NCBI GenBank assembly: GCA_902617605.1
Contig: CACMXO010000001.1
Location: 62,001 to 126,000 of the forward strand
Direction of reading: 5' to 3'
From: an uncultured Prochlorococcus sp.
GTDB taxonomy: Bacteria > Cyanobacteriota > Cyanobacteriia > PCC-6307 > Cyanobiaceae
DNA length: 64,000 bases
Shown: positions 19,949-30,325 of the stretch, piece after piece
Layout: every line of letters begins with the position of its first letter
How positions within the stretch are numbered: the stretch's first letter is position 1
The notes under the pieces: model-generated
Database searches by the model: none
What the model was told of the DNA's origin: nothing
The model's input: the letters and a program-made list of their open reading frames with translations, nothing else
Translations under genes and position numbers: made by a program

Positions 19949-20896
19949 ATGATTAATACGATTCAAAACAAAAAAGAAATAAGTAAAAAATTAAAAGAGA
20001 GGGCTATTTTTGAAGGTTTTGCAGTTGCTGGAATAGCTTCAATACCAGGTAGTTCGCGCATGAAATTAAGAACCAATGCATTAGAAAGATGGTTAACAAA
20101 TAACCACCATGCTGAAATGAAATGGATGGAAGCAGAAAAAAGAAAAAATATAGGTTCACTTTTTGAAGATGCAAAAAGTGTTTTAAGCGTTGGATTTACT
20201 TACATTAATTCACAAAACAACAACAACAATTTCCTCAAGGTGGCTAAATTTAGCCAAGGAGAAGATTACCATAAAGTGATTCACAAAAAATTAAAGAATA
20301 TTGGTAAATGGATCAACCTAGAAATCCCTGACTGCAAATGGAAAATATGTGTTGATACCTCTCCGCTTCTTGAAAAAGCATGGGCAGAGGAAGCAGGGAT
20401 TGGTTGGATAGGTAAAAATAGTAATTTAATCAGCAAAAAAAATGGTTCTTGGTTTACTTTAGGTTTTATGATTCTCACAAAAGAATTAATGCCAGATAAA
20501 CCTCATCAATCACTTTGTGGAAAATGTGATATTTGTATTGAACATTGTCCTACAAAGGCAATAGTCGAACCTTTTGTAATACAATCAGATCTATGCATTG
20601 CGTATCACACAATAGAGAGCAGAGATAAAACTATTCCAAAAAAGATAGAAAAAAATTTAGGTGGATGGGTTGCAGGATGTGATATTTGTCAAGATGTATG
20701 TCCATGGAATAAATCAGTGCCATACAACAATAATTATGAAACTACACCGAAAGAATGGATTAAAAATCTTAATATTGAGTCCATGAATTGGGACGATAAA
20801 ACGTGGCAAGACAATCTTAAAGGAACTACGTTAAAAAGAATTAAACCATGGATGTGGAAAAGAAACATACAAGCAAATATAAAAAATAAAATATGA
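19949..20896 (+). CDS. queG: Epoxyqueuosine reductase
   Basis: QueG performs the last step of queuosine synthesis in tRNA, reducing epoxyqueuosine with cobalamin. The 315-residue protein has the N-terminal cobalamin-binding region with GWIGKNSNLI, then two [4Fe-4S] motifs: CGKCDICIEHC near residue 190 and GCDICQDVCPWN near 245. It ends in the short C-terminal form without HEAT repeats. queC and queE lie at the far right of the window. The TPR gene overlaps its last four bases. Confidence 0.94.
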   Translation: MINTIQNKKEISKKLKERAIFEGFAVAGIASIPGSSRMKLRTNALERWLTNNHHAEMKWMEAEKRKNIGSLFEDAKSVLSVGFTYINSQNNNNNFLKVAKFSQGEDYHKVIHKKLKNIGKWINLEIPDCKWKICVDTSPLLEKAWAEEAGIGWIGKNSNLISKKNGSWFTLGFMILTKELMPDKPHQSLCGKCDICIEHCPTKAIVEPFVIQSDLCIAYHTIESRDKTIPKKIEKNLGGWVAGCDICQDVCPWNKSVPYNNNYETTPKEWIKNLNIESMNWDDKTWQDNLKGTTLKRIKPWMWKRNIQANIKNKI

Positions 20897-21756
20897 AAAA
20901 GTTTTTAAAAAAAACAATCTGGACCTCCTTGATCTGTTTTTACTTTTTTCAAATAGGAAAAGTTCAAGCCATAGTTCCCTATTATTATTTCCCAACAATA
21001 CAAAATTTACAAAAGCAGAGTTTATATATTGGTAAAAATGCGTATCAACTACTTTATTTTGGTCAATATGAAGACAGTCTTAACTTAGCCAAATTAGCTG
21101 TAAAAATAAATGCAAAAGATGAAAAACTATGGTTAATTTTGGCTGAAGCACAAATAGCTAACAAAGAATACAAAAACGCATTAAATTCTCTAAATAAAGC
21201 AGAACAGATCAATTCAAATATTAGCGAAATATATTTTGCTAAAAGTAATGTTTACTTAAAAATTTCCCAACAAACAAAAGCAAAGAGTGCTTTAGAAAAA
21301 GGAATAAAGATTGAGCCTAATAACCACAAAGCTATTTTTCAATTAGGAAATATTTTGTTAATGGAAAAAAATTACTTGGGAGCTATCAAATTATTCGATA
21401 AATCTATAAAAATTAAACCTGATTTCTGGCAAGCAATCAATAATCAAGGTTTAGCTTATTTCGAGAAAAACAATGTAAATCTCTCAATCAAACTTTTTGA
21501 AAGTGCAATCTCAATTGAGGAAAATGCTGAACCATTACTAGGCCTGGCCTCATGTATAAAGATCAGTGATACTAAATTAGCAATTCAATTAGCAAAAAAA
21601 GCTTTGGCTAAAGATCCCAAATATGTCAATTATGATTATAGAAAAGAACAGTTATGGGGGGAAAAATTACAAGCCTCTACAGAGATTCTTTTACAAAATG
21701 AACAACTAAAAAAAGATGTGATAAAAGCAAAATCCAAAATAAGTAAATCATCTTAA
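20893..21756 (+). CDS. Exported TPR-repeat protein
   Basis: The 287-residue protein begins with a signal peptide (charged KKFLKKT, hydrophobic core, VQA end near residue 27). About five or six tetratricopeptide repeats follow between residues 45 and 245, with recurring spaced A-L-G-Y/F patterns such as AIFQLGNILLMEKNYLGAI. TPR proteins are scaffolds, so no specific function follows. It overlaps queG by four bases and is probably translated from the same message. Confidence 0.8.
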   Translation: MKKFLKKTIWTSLICFYFFQIGKVQAIVPYYYFPTIQNLQKQSLYIGKNAYQLLYFGQYEDSLNLAKLAVKINAKDEKLWLILAEAQIANKEYKNALNSLNKAEQINSNISEIYFAKSNVYLKISQQTKAKSALEKGIKIEPNNHKAIFQLGNILLMEKNYLGAIKLFDKSIKIKPDFWQAINNQGLAYFEKNNVNLSIKLFESAISIEENAEPLLGLASCIKISDTKLAIQLAKKALAKDPKYVNYDYRKEQLWGEKLQASTEILLQNEQLKKDVIKAKSKISKSS

Positions 21757-21767
21757 TGTTCAATACT

Positions 21768-21785
21768 GGTAAATATTGTTTTACC
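21768..21785 (+). terminator. Weak candidate hairpin after the TPR gene
   Basis: GGTAAA and TTTACC form a perfect six-pair stem around a six-base loop, 11 bases past the TPR stop. There is no long T tract after it, so termination is uncertain; it could equally be part of the leader of the next gene. Confidence 0.25.
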
Positions 21786-21832
21786 TATTAGTCTTAATTT
21801 AGTTAATTAATAATTATTAAATTTGCGCTCTA

Positions 21833-24274
21833 ATGGATAAGAAAAAATTTACTTCCATCTCACTTCAAGAAGAAATGCAACGTTCTTATTTGGAGTATGC
21901 AATGAGCGTAATAGTTGGACGTGCTTTGCCTGATGCAAGAGACGGTCTTAAGCCTGTACAAAGAAGAATCATATTTGCGATGTACGAATTAGGTTTAACA
22001 CCAGATAAACCATTTAGAAAGTGCGCAAGAGTTGTTGGAGATGTACTTGGAAAGTACCATCCTCACGGAGATCAAGCAGTATATGATGCATTAGTAAAGC
22101 TAGTACAAAATTTTTCAACTAAATATCCTACTCTTGACGGCCATGGAAATTTTGGATCTGTGGATAATGATCCGCCTGCGGCAATGAGATACACTGAGAC
22201 CAGATTAGCTCCAATAGCTCATAAAGGATTTCTTGAAGAAATTGGATCAGAAACAGTAAACTTTTCAAATAACTTTGACGGTTCTCAAAAAGAACCAGAT
22301 GTTCTTCCAGCCCAACTTCCATTTTTATTATTGAACGGCTCATCAGGTATTGCTGTTGGCATGGCAACAAATATTCCACCTCATAACCTAGGCGAAATTG
22401 TAGATGGTTTGGTTGCTTTAGTAAAAAATAAAGATATAAGTGATAAAAAACTTTCTAACATTATCAAAGGACCTGATTTTCCGACAGGTGGAGAGCTAAT
22501 TTATAATCAATCAATAGGGGAGCTTTATGAAACTGGAAAAGGATCTTTAACGATAAGAGGGGTTGTCAATACTGAAGCGGTAAATTTAGGCAAAGGGAAA
22601 CATAAAAAAAATGCACTCATCATTACGGAACTTCCTTACCAAATTAATAAAGCAGGTTGGATTGAAAAACTCGCTGAGCTTGTTAATTCAGGCAAGATTC
22701 ATGGGATTTCAGATATAAGGGATGAAAGCGACAGAGATGGTATGAGAATTGTAATAGAACTAAAAAAAGATTCTAATTCTGAAATTGTTATCTCTAATTT
22801 ATATAAAAAAACAACTCTCCAAACAAATTTTGGCGCAATCTTCTTAGCTTTAATTAAAGGCAAGCCTTTACAACTGAACCTAAAAAAATATCTCAACTAT
22901 TTTCTTGAATTTAGAGAAGAAACAATTAGAAAAAGAACTTATTATTTTCTAAAAAACACTCTTGAAAAGCTAGAAATATCAGAAGGTTTATCTAAAGCCA
23001 CAAAAAATATAAAAAAAGTGGTAGAAATCATAGAAAAATCGGAAAATTCTGTAGAAGCTAAATCAAAATTAATTAAAAATTTTTTCTTAAGTGAAAAACA
23101 AGCAAATTCAGTTTTGGATATGCCACTAAGAAAATTAACAAATCTAGAAAAGATTCAAATTGATGATGAAATAAAAACTTTGAAAGAAAAAAAGAATTAT
23201 TTTCAAAAATTGTTGAACGAAAGAGAATTATTACTTGAATTACTTATAGAGGAGTTATTAATACTAAAGAAAAAATACAATGTTAAACGTAAAACAAAAA
23301 TAATTAAAAATATAAATCAAAATGAAGAATTAGAAACGCTTAATAATCAGATATTAGAAGACTTTATAAATAAAAAAACAAAATTATATATAGATAATAG
23401 ACTTTATTTAAAAAAGATGATTATAGGTAATTACAAGAAATCATTTGAGGTTGCAAATAAAATTATAGATAATAAAAATATTCAAAAATTTATATGTAAT
23501 ATTGAAAAAAATATAAAATTAATTGGAATCACAAATACAGGAAAAGTATTTAACATTGATTGGGAATCAAGTATTAATAAAGACTATAAATTAGATAATA
23601 AAATTCTTGGAAATATTCATCCTAGCGAAATAATAAATTTTCATTCAATTAAAAAAGAAACTAGAAATTATTTATGCATATTAAATTCAAATGGAAGATT
23701 TAAAAAAGTTTTATTTGATGAAGATATGATTAAAAGCAATAGATCTTTCACTATTACAAAATTAAAAAATAATTTAAAAACAATTGATTCTTTTATTTCT
23801 AATGAAAGCAAAGATTTAATAATATTAACCTCTATAGGAAGAATTTTTAAATTTAATTTATCAGATAAATTTTTAACGCCAACTTCTAAACAATCACAAG
23901 GATTAATAATTGCAAAACTTTTACCATCTGAAAAAATCGTTTCTTGTTGTACATTTAATGCTGGAGAAAATATTTTTTTAATATCTAAACAAGGAAAAAT
24001 CTTTTGCATAAATAGTAATGAAATTTACTTCTCAAATGAATACAGTTTGGGATATTTGAATGAAAAAACACAACTTAAAAACGATGACTTCCTCAAAATA
24101 ATGTCAAGTAACCATTACCTTGATATTGAAACTAATAAAAATAAATCTGCAAGATTAGACCTAAATAAATTAAATTTCAAATCCAATAAATCAAACTTTT
24201 TAATTGATTTTTTAAAATTAGATAATGATGAATACCTTGAAAATTGTTTCCGACTTAAAAACTTTCTCGACTAA
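21833..24274 (+). CDS. parC: Type IIA topoisomerase subunit A, ParC-like
   Basis: This 813-residue subunit cleaves and rejoins DNA with a partner ATPase subunit (GyrB/ParE), which is not in this window. The breakage domain is well conserved: [17 protein letters not shown], the [12 protein letters not shown] region and the catalytic tyrosine in [10 protein letters not shown] near residue 121. The C-terminal third is divergent and Lys/Asn-rich. Where gyrases have the QRGGxG-type GyrA box there is only KQSQGLI, so topoisomerase IV-like decatenation is more likely than supercoiling. It may coexist with a separate gyrA. The 3' end shares CTAA with purF. Confidence 0.85.
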   Translation: MDKKKFTSISLQEEMQRSYLEYAMSVIVGRALPDARDGLKPVQRRIIFAMYELGLTPDKPFRKCARVVGDVLGKYHPHGDQAVYDALVKLVQNFSTKYPTLDGHGNFGSVDNDPPAAMRYTETRLAPIAHKGFLEEIGSETVNFSNNFDGSQKEPDVLPAQLPFLLLNGSSGIAVGMATNIPPHNLGEIVDGLVALVKNKDISDKKLSNIIKGPDFPTGGELIYNQSIGELYETGKGSLTIRGVVNTEAVNLGKGKHKKNALIITELPYQINKAGWIEKLAELVNSGKIHGISDIRDESDRDGMRIVIELKKDSNSEIVISNLYKKTTLQTNFGAIFLALIKGKPLQLNLKKYLNYFLEFREETIRKRTYYFLKNTLEKLEISEGLSKATKNIKKVVEIIEKSENSVEAKSKLIKNFFLSEKQANSVLDMPLRKLTNLEKIQIDDEIKTLKEKKNYFQKLLNERELLLELLIEELLILKKKYNVKRKTKIIKNINQNEELETLNNQILEDFINKKTKLYIDNRLYLKKMIIGNYKKSFEVANKIIDNKNIQKFICNIEKNIKLIGITNTGKVFNIDWESSINKDYKLDNKILGNIHPSEIINFHSIKKETRNYLCILNSNGRFKKVLFDEDMIKSNRSFTITKLKNNLKTIDSFISNESKDLIILTSIGRIFKFNLSDKFLTPTSKQSQGLIIAKLLPSEKIVSCCTFNAGENIFLISKQGKIFCINSNEIYFSNEYSLGYLNEKTQLKNDDFLKIMSSNHYLDIETNKNKSARLDLNKLNFKSNKSNFLIDFLKLDNDEYLENCFRLKNFLD

Positions 24275-25731
24275 GATTTGTATTCATTTTCAACCCAATT
24301 TAAGTATTCTTGATTGACTGTTCCAGTTACATAATCACCAGTAAAACAACTCATCTCTAAACCTTTAATAAGAGAATCACCAATTATGGATTTACTCAAA
24401 CTTTCAACACTTTGATAAACAAGGTTGTCAATTTCAAGTTTATCGGCGATTTCACTTATTGTCCTATTATGAGCTATTAATTCATCTCTATTAGGCATAT
24501 TAATTCCATAAACGTGAGGATAACGAACAGGAGGAGCTGCTGATGTAAAAAAAACTTTATTTGCTCCTGCATCTTTAGCCATTTGGACAATTTCTTTTGA
24601 AGTAGTACCCCTTACTATCGAATCATCAACAATTAATACATTTTTATTTTTAAACTCTGCACTCATGGCATTTAATTTTTGCCTTACAGATTTCTTACGT
24701 TTCTGCTGACCAGGCATTATGAATGTTCTGCCAACATATCTATTTTTAAAAAAACCTTCCCTATATTCAATCCCTAACTGTCTTGCAACTTGCATTGCCG
24801 CTGGTCGAGAAGAATCAGGAATAGGCATAACTACATCAATATCTCCAGAATTGATTGTTTCTTTTATTGTTTCTGCTAAATAATCTCCCATTTTTAAACG
24901 AGCTTTATAAACGGAAATTCCATTCATAATTGAATCTGGCCTAGCTAAATAAACATATTCAAAAGCACAGGGAAATAACATTGGATTTTCAGAACATTGC
25001 TTTGAGAAAAACTCCCCATCAAGATTTATAAAAACAGCCTCTCCTGGATCTACATCTCTCACTACTTCATAATCATTATTCTCAAGTACTAAAGATTCGC
25101 TTGCAACCATCCATTCTTCTTTTTTTGTGGTTAATGAAAGTCTTTTCCCTATGACTAAAGGCCTAATACCAAAAGGATCTCTAAATGCTAATAAACCATG
25201 TCCTGAAATTAAAGCAATCGAAGCATATGACCCCTGAATTCTTTTATGTAAAGATTTGACCGCATTAAAAATAATATCAGGTTCTAATTCTTGATTATGA
25301 GTTTGTTCTTGTAATTCTGTCGCAAATACATTTAACAACATTTCAGTATCACTTGAAGAATTTGTATGCCGCTTGTCGACATTAAATAACTGTTTTTCTA
25401 AATCTCTGGTATTAGTCAAATTTCCATTATGTATCAAAACAATTCCATAAGGAGCATTAACATAAAAAGGCTGTGCTTCTTCTACACTTTCTGCTGATCC
25501 CTTTGTTGCATACCTGACATGACCCAATCCAATTTTGCCAATTAGATTCCTCATATCTCTTGTTCTATAAGCAGTATTAACCTGACCTTTAACCTTATGT
25601 ATATGAAAAACAGTATTTTCCATCGTTGCTATACCAGTTGAGTCTTGACCTCTATGCTGCAAAAGCAAAAGACTATCGTAAATTTGTTGATTTACATCAT
25701 TTGAAGAAACAATTCCAACTATTCCGCACAT
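24271..25731 (-). CDS. purF: Amidophosphoribosyltransferase
   Basis: PurF makes phosphoribosylamine from PRPP and glutamine, the committed step of purine synthesis. The protein starts MCGIVGIV, so the nucleophile Cys2 is exposed simply by methionine removal, with no propeptide. The glutaminase half includes HNGNLTN and SSSDTEML; the phosphoribosyltransferase half has [12 protein letters not shown] near residue 365. Cysteines in [14 protein letters not shown] and CFTGDYVTG fit the Fe-S containing Bacillus-type enzyme. It follows purL by 47 bases. Confidence 0.96.
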   Translation of the reverse strand: MCGIVGIVSSNDVNQQIYDSLLLLQHRGQDSTGIATMENTVFHIHKVKGQVNTAYRTRDMRNLIGKIGLGHVRYATKGSAESVEEAQPFYVNAPYGIVLIHNGNLTNTRDLEKQLFNVDKRHTNSSSDTEMLLNVFATELQEQTHNQELEPDIIFNAVKSLHKRIQGSYASIALISGHGLLAFRDPFGIRPLVIGKRLSLTTKKEEWMVASESLVLENNDYEVVRDVDPGEAVFINLDGEFFSKQCSENPMLFPCAFEYVYLARPDSIMNGISVYKARLKMGDYLAETIKETINSGDIDVVMPIPDSSRPAAMQVARQLGIEYREGFFKNRYVGRTFIMPGQQKRKKSVRQKLNAMSAEFKNKNVLIVDDSIVRGTTSKEIVQMAKDAGANKVFFTSAAPPVRYPHVYGINMPNRDELIAHNRTISEIADKLEIDNLVYQSVESLSKSIIGDSLIKGLEMSCFTGDYVTGTVNQEYLNWVENEYKS

Positions 25732-25778
25732 AATTTAATATCTTAAAATGATTAATAGTTGAGAAATGTTTTTCATAT

Positions 25779-28118
25779 TTAAAAGTAATCTGAAATACTA
25801 TTATTAAATTTTTTGGTTAATTCCTCAACCCTAATATTGCAAATATTTTTTTCATTTATTTTTATCTTCAGAGTATCAGTAGATACATATCCTATTTTTT
25901 TTACATAAACACTAGATGGTAAATTTATTTGATTTTGTTTTAAATAATTTAACCATTCATTTTGTTTCATTTTACTAATTGAAAAAATAATTCTTGACCC
26001 CCCTTCAGCAAACAATAAATTATCAACTCTTTTTAAATCTTTCTCTAATTCTATAGTTGCACCCCTTGCGGACAAAATACAAGACTCTGCTAAAGCTATA
26101 GCTAAACCTCCATCGCTTATATCGTGAGAAGAAACTACAAAATTTTTTAAAATAGCATTTCTTAAAAAACTCTGGCAAAACTTTTCATCCAACAAATCTA
26201 TTTTTGGAGGCCGACCTGTAATTTCTCCATGAAAATATTCAAGATAAGAACTAGCTGCAATTTTTATTTCTGATTTGGAAGAACCAATTAACCAGATTTG
26301 ATCTTCAATATTTTTCCATTCACTACTTATAGCTTTTTCGACATTATTTATCTTTCCAACCATTCCAATCACAGGAGTAGGATTAATAGGAGTAATTAGA
26401 TTATCTTTAGTTTTAGATTCATTATATAAAGATACATTACCCCCTGTAACAGGGGTTTCTAAAGCTTTACAGGCTTCAGCAATGCCATTACATGAAGATG
26501 AGAGTTGCCAATATCCTATTTCATTTTCAGGGGAAGAAAAATTTAAATTATTTGTAATTGCTACTGGTTCAGCACCAACACAACTAACATTTCTAGCGGA
26601 CTCTGCAACGGCAGCGATAGATCCTCTAAAAGGATCAAGCGCAACCCATCTACTATTGCAATCAACTGAAGCAGCTACACCAGAAAATACTTTACTTTTG
26701 TTGTTTTTATTTTGTTCCCTTAGTCTAACTACGGCTGCATCTGATTTTCCAGGTTTAAAAACTGTATTTGCCTGAACTTGAGAGTCATATTGTTTATAAA
26801 TCCATCGTTTAGAAGCTATTGATGGATTGGAGAGTAGTTTTAATATGATTTCTGAAAAAGAAAAATTCTTATTTTCCTTCAATGAAAATATTTTTTGCTC
26901 TTGAATTTCTGGTAAATCATTTTCTTTCCATTTCCATTTATTTAAAAGATCATCGGGTGGGTTATTAATCACATTGTGAAAATTTACTGGAGTATCATCA
27001 GATAAGGCAGAAGTAGGTATTTGGGCCACTATTTTACCTTTATGAAAAATAATTACCTCATTAGTTTCTATCACTTCACCAATAACACTGGCATATAATC
27101 CCCATTTATTAAATTTTTCAATAAGATCATTAATTTTTTCTTGCTTAACGACAAACAACATTCTTTCTTGCGATTCAGACAATAAATATTGGTATGAGGA
27201 CATATCATCTTCTCTAGAAGGGACCAAGTCTAAATCAATAGATATCCCTAAATTTCCATTTGCGGCCATTTCTGCACTACTGCATGTTAAACCTGCTGCA
27301 CCCATATCTTGAGCTGCAATTACATCCCCTGTCTTGAAAGCATCCAAACAAGCTTCAATAAGACTTTTCTCAACAAATGGATCACCTACTTGAACAGCAG
27401 GTCTATCGTCTAATGATGTTGTAGTTAATTCTGAACTAGCAAAACTAGCACCACCAACACCATCTCTGCCGGTTGTATTACCAACATATAACACTGGTGA
27501 TCCTACTTTTTTAGCTCCAGAACAAACGATTTCCTCAGTTTCTAAAAGGCCTAAAGCCATAACATTCACTAGCGGGTTTCCAGAGTAACTATCATCGAAG
27601 TCAATTTCACCTCCAACAGTCGGCACACCTACGCAATTCCCATAATGTGCAATACCGGATACAACTCCTCGTAGTAAATCAACATTTGATGATTTATCAA
27701 GATTGCCGAATCTCAATGAATTTAAGACTGCGATTGGCCTTGCACCCATTGTGAATATATCTCTTAAAATTCCTCCTACACCTGTTGCTGCGCCTTGAAA
27801 AGGTTCAATAGCAGAAGGATGATTATGACTTTCTATTTTAAAAACAAGTTTTTGATTATTTCCAACATCAATAACGCCAGCATTTTCTCCAGGTCCAACT
27901 AAAACATTTTTACCTTTAGTGGGAAACTTAGATAGTAAAGGTTTTGAATTTCTATAACAACAATGTTCGGACCACATAACACCAAACATGCCTAATTCTG
28001 TTCTATTAGGTTTTCTCTTTAATCTTTTGCAAATTTCTTCGTAATCATAAGGTGTTAAATTTTCAACTTGTAGAGCTTCATTAAGATCATATAGATCATT
28101 ATCTTCTTGATTTATCAT
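25779..28118 (-). CDS. purL: Phosphoribosylformylglycinamidine synthase subunit PurL (small type)
   Basis: PurL converts FGAR to FGAM. At 779 residues this is the small PurL, which needs separate PurS and PurQ partners that are not in this window. Conserved blocks include [13 protein letters not shown] near residue 50, [21 protein letters not shown] near residue 95, the [14 protein letters not shown] block and, in the second half, [16 protein letters not shown]. The gene starts three bases after the PRC-barrel gene, forming a dnaN-PRC-purL-purF run. Confidence 0.96.
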   Translation of the reverse strand: MINQEDNDLYDLNEALQVENLTPYDYEEICKRLKRKPNRTELGMFGVMWSEHCCYRNSKPLLSKFPTKGKNVLVGPGENAGVIDVGNNQKLVFKIESHNHPSAIEPFQGAATGVGGILRDIFTMGARPIAVLNSLRFGNLDKSSNVDLLRGVVSGIAHYGNCVGVPTVGGEIDFDDSYSGNPLVNVMALGLLETEEIVCSGAKKVGSPVLYVGNTTGRDGVGGASFASSELTTTSLDDRPAVQVGDPFVEKSLIEACLDAFKTGDVIAAQDMGAAGLTCSSAEMAANGNLGISIDLDLVPSREDDMSSYQYLLSESQERMLFVVKQEKINDLIEKFNKWGLYASVIGEVIETNEVIIFHKGKIVAQIPTSALSDDTPVNFHNVINNPPDDLLNKWKWKENDLPEIQEQKIFSLKENKNFSFSEIILKLLSNPSIASKRWIYKQYDSQVQANTVFKPGKSDAAVVRLREQNKNNKSKVFSGVAASVDCNSRWVALDPFRGSIAAVAESARNVSCVGAEPVAITNNLNFSSPENEIGYWQLSSSCNGIAEACKALETPVTGGNVSLYNESKTKDNLITPINPTPVIGMVGKINNVEKAISSEWKNIEDQIWLIGSSKSEIKIAASSYLEYFHGEITGRPPKIDLLDEKFCQSFLRNAILKNFVVSSHDISDGGLAIALAESCILSARGATIELEKDLKRVDNLLFAEGGSRIIFSISKMKQNEWLNYLKQNQINLPSSVYVKKIGYVSTDTLKIKINEKNICNIRVEELTKKFNNSISDYF

Positions 28119-28121
28119 TAT

Positions 28122-28829
28122 TTATATCCAAGGGTCATCTTCTTTGTTTTCTCTAGACGGTATAGATGTTCTATCATTATTATAAAAACTTTTTTGTTTA
28201 AAATCTAAGTTTTGGCTAATATCTTCATCTTCTTCAAGCCATTCCTCTAATCTATTAGAAGCAATATTTTTCATATCATCAAATCTATCAAAAATTTTTT
28301 TCCCTTTTTGCATAAATTCATTTTTAATACTTGATTTTATTAAAGATAAATCATCTAAAGAATTACTTTCACAGAATACCAATCCCGGTTGTTGATCATT
28401 GATATTATCAATAGTTAATTTCCATCTACTAGAACCTGGAATCTTGGGATTAGATCTAGAAACTAAGTAATATTTAATTTTCCCCGTTTTCATTTCAAAT
28501 AAAAAATCTGCAATGACTCCTATTTTTGATCCATGTATATTTATAAGATTAGCTTCTATTAAAGTTGGGAACCTATTTAAAGTTACTAAATCCGAAATAG
28601 CTGGATCGCCTTTGACATAAATTTCATTATCTATTATTTGAGTAATTTGATTTAATCGCCAAACATTTCTTTTTAAATCAAAATTTGAAGGACGAGAGTA
28701 CCAACCTAAAATCCGGTGAACTGGAGGGTGCATCCAAACATTTTCACCATTTCCATAATTAAGGGCCATATTACCCTTTACACTATAATTTAATAATTCA
28801 CTTAATAAAATTTCTTTAGGTAATTTCAA
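28122..28829 (-). CDS. PRC-barrel domain protein of unknown function
   Basis: The 235-residue protein has an N-terminal region with WMHPPVHRILGWYSRPS and a central PRC-barrel-like section (about residues 85-150) with GSKIGVIADFLFEMKTGKIKYYLVSR. A charged C-terminal tail follows. PRC barrels occur in photosynthetic reaction centre H subunits and in RNA-processing proteins; the role here is unknown. The likely start is the TTG one base after the dnaN stop codon. Its fixed place between dnaN and purL is known to me from picocyanobacterial genomes. Confidence 0.75.
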   Translation of the reverse strand: MKLPKEILLSELLNYSVKGNMALNYGNGENVWMHPPVHRILGWYSRPSNFDLKRNVWRLNQITQIIDNEIYVKGDPAISDLVTLNRFPTLIEANLINIHGSKIGVIADFLFEMKTGKIKYYLVSRSNPKIPGSSRWKLTIDNINDQQPGLVFCESNSLDDLSLIKSSIKNEFMQKGKKIFDRFDDMKNIASNRLEEWLEEDEDISQNLDFKQKSFYNNDRTSIPSRENKEDDPWI

Positions 28830-28830
28830 A

Positions 28831-29988
28831 TTAAGAACGAACCTGCACAGGCATAACTAAATAGGTAAAAGAATTAAGATTATCTTCTGGAACAAAAACA
28901 GCTGGAGTAGTTGCAATATTACACTTTAAAAGTACATTTTCAGAAGCAATAACTTTTAAACCTTCTAACAGATATCTTACGTTAAATGCAATATCAAAAT
29001 TTTCTCCAGAATAAGAAACAGGTATTGATTCATTTGCATTTCCAATATCTTGAGCATCTGCGCTGATTGAAGCTAAATCTGTATCATCTAATTTAATTTT
29101 TACAACACTACTCTGTTGATCAGCTAAAACAGCAATTCTTTCTAATGCATCAATTAATTTTTTTGTATTAAAATTTAGAATTTTAGAAAAAGAATCAGGA
29201 ATTAATTGTGAATAATTAGGATAAGTACCTTCTAAAGTCCTTGTAGTAATTATTTGATTAGAAGATATAAATACCACTTGACCTTTATCATAGAAAAGCT
29301 TAATTGAATTTTCTGAGCTTCTCAAAGATACTAGTTTTTCAATTTCTCTTAATGATCTAGTTGGGATAGTTACCGATAAATCATCAACATTTGAAGATAA
29401 GTTTTCTTTGTTTTCAATATGTTCTTCATTACCAATTAAAGCAACAGCCAATCTATGGCCATCTGTAGAAGCAGACTCTAAATAATTTGGTTTGAAAGTA
29501 AAATTGACACCTGTGAGTAGTTGCTTTGAATCATCATTACTACTGGCAAAAATGGTAGATTTTAAAGCTTTTAAAAAAGAACTAGGATCAATATTCAAAG
29601 AAGTACCACTTTCAACAAATGGTAAATTAGGATATTCATCAGAGGGGATCCCTTTTAGATTAAAAGAACCTCTATCACTTTTTATTAAGATATTTTCTGA
29701 ATTCTCGTCAACTTCTAGAGAAACAGGAGTTTCATTAGGTAGCTTGTTTACTATTTCGGATAAAAGTTTTGAAGGTATAGTAATAGCTCCACTATTTTTA
29801 ACAGTTCCATCAAAAGAAGTTTGAATTCCTAAATTCAAGTCAAATCCTGTGACGCTAATTTTATTAGTTCCTTCGTCAGCTGTTAAAAGTATGTTTGCAA
29901 GAATTGGATGCGTTGGCCTTGAAGCAACTGCCTTACTTACTAGTTGTATAGCATTATTGAATTCATTTTGATTACAAATAATTTCCAT
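28831..29988 (-). CDS. dnaN: DNA polymerase III beta subunit (sliding clamp)
   Basis: The clamp encircles DNA and tethers polymerase III. The 385-residue sequence consists of three similar domains, starting MEIICNQNEFNNAIQLVSKAV and ending in FTYLVMPVQVRS, the VMPVRL-like C-terminal signature. It is the first gene leftward from the origin-like region, with its own -35/-10 pair at 30015-30043. In this group dnaA is not adjacent to dnaN, and none is seen here. Confidence 0.96.
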   Translation of the reverse strand: MEIICNQNEFNNAIQLVSKAVASRPTHPILANILLTADEGTNKISVTGFDLNLGIQTSFDGTVKNSGAITIPSKLLSEIVNKLPNETPVSLEVDENSENILIKSDRGSFNLKGIPSDEYPNLPFVESGTSLNIDPSSFLKALKSTIFASSNDDSKQLLTGVNFTFKPNYLESASTDGHRLAVALIGNEEHIENKENLSSNVDDLSVTIPTRSLREIEKLVSLRSSENSIKLFYDKGQVVFISSNQIITTRTLEGTYPNYSQLIPDSFSKILNFNTKKLIDALERIAVLADQQSSVVKIKLDDTDLASISADAQDIGNANESIPVSYSGENFDIAFNVRYLLEGLKVIASENVLLKCNIATTPAVFVPEDNLNSFTYLVMPVQVRS

Positions 29989-30014
29989 CAGAATTTGGAA
30001 CTTTTTACAAATAC

Positions 30015-30043
30015 AATATACTTTTTCCGTAAATTAAATTCAA
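30015..30043 (-). promoter_or_regulatory. dnaN: Candidate sigma-70 promoter of dnaN
   Basis: Minus-strand -35 TTGAAT (30038-30043) and -10 TATATT (30015-30020) are separated by 17 bases. A start near 30008 would give a leader of about 20 bases before the dnaN ATG. Both hexamers match the consensus at four or five positions, the best promoter seen in the window. Confidence 0.55.
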
Positions 30044-30114
30044 TAAATTTATTTTTACTCTTCTTTTAATATAAAAATAAATAATAAAATTAAAAATTTA
30101 GTAGTAATAGTTCT

Positions 30115-30305
30115 TGTGGGAACTGTGGAATTTTTAAATTAAACAGCTTGTACATTTAGTTTACAAAGAAAAGAATATGTGTAAAAAAATTTTTAATTGT
30201 TGAATATTTTTTTCTTTTTTCGAAAAATTTAAATTTATTCAACAAATAGAATTTTTTGTTATGTACTTTTCAACATATGAGGTTTGTTTTTAATTGATTT
30301 CCACA
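30115..30305. promoter_or_regulatory. Array of DnaA-box-like nonamers in mirrored orientation
   Basis: Minus-strand boxes lie at 30115-30123, 30124-30132, 30178-30186 and 30198-30206. Plus-strand boxes lie at 30236-30244, 30267-30275 and 30297-30305. Each matches TTTTCCACA at seven or eight of nine positions. All left-hand copies point one way and all right-hand copies the other, around a centre near 30221. Single matches are weak in AT-rich DNA; the arrangement is the evidence. Confidence 0.5.
30197..30245. repeat. Concentric palindrome in the putative origin
   Basis: Outer arms TTGTTGAATA (30197-30206) and TATTCAACAA (30236-30245) are perfect inverted copies. Between them sits the perfect 12-base palindrome TTTTTCGAAAAA (30216-30227), whose centre is within half a base of the outer centre. 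The outer arms coincide with the innermost DnaA-box-like pair. Confidence 0.85.
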
Positions 30306-30325
30306 GACACTATTTTTTTTGGATT

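Larger units (their letters stand above)
29989..30325. other. Putative chromosomal replication origin (oriC) between dnaN and thrC
   Basis: This 337-base stretch has no credible gene and is extremely AT-rich. It lies directly upstream of dnaN, the usual origin position in cyanobacteria. It contains several nonamers within one or two bases of the DnaA box TTTTCCACA: ATTTCCACA at 30297, TTTTCAACA at 30267, and on the minus strand TTTTACACA at 30178-30186 and AATTCCACA at 30124-30132. A concentric palindrome lies in the middle. The function is inferred from position and motifs. Confidence 0.7.

Noticed and set aside
26482-26775. 97-codon plus-strand ORF inside purL
   Set aside because: It lies wholly antisense to a strongly conserved gene and its translation has no recognisable domain; a codon-bias shadow.
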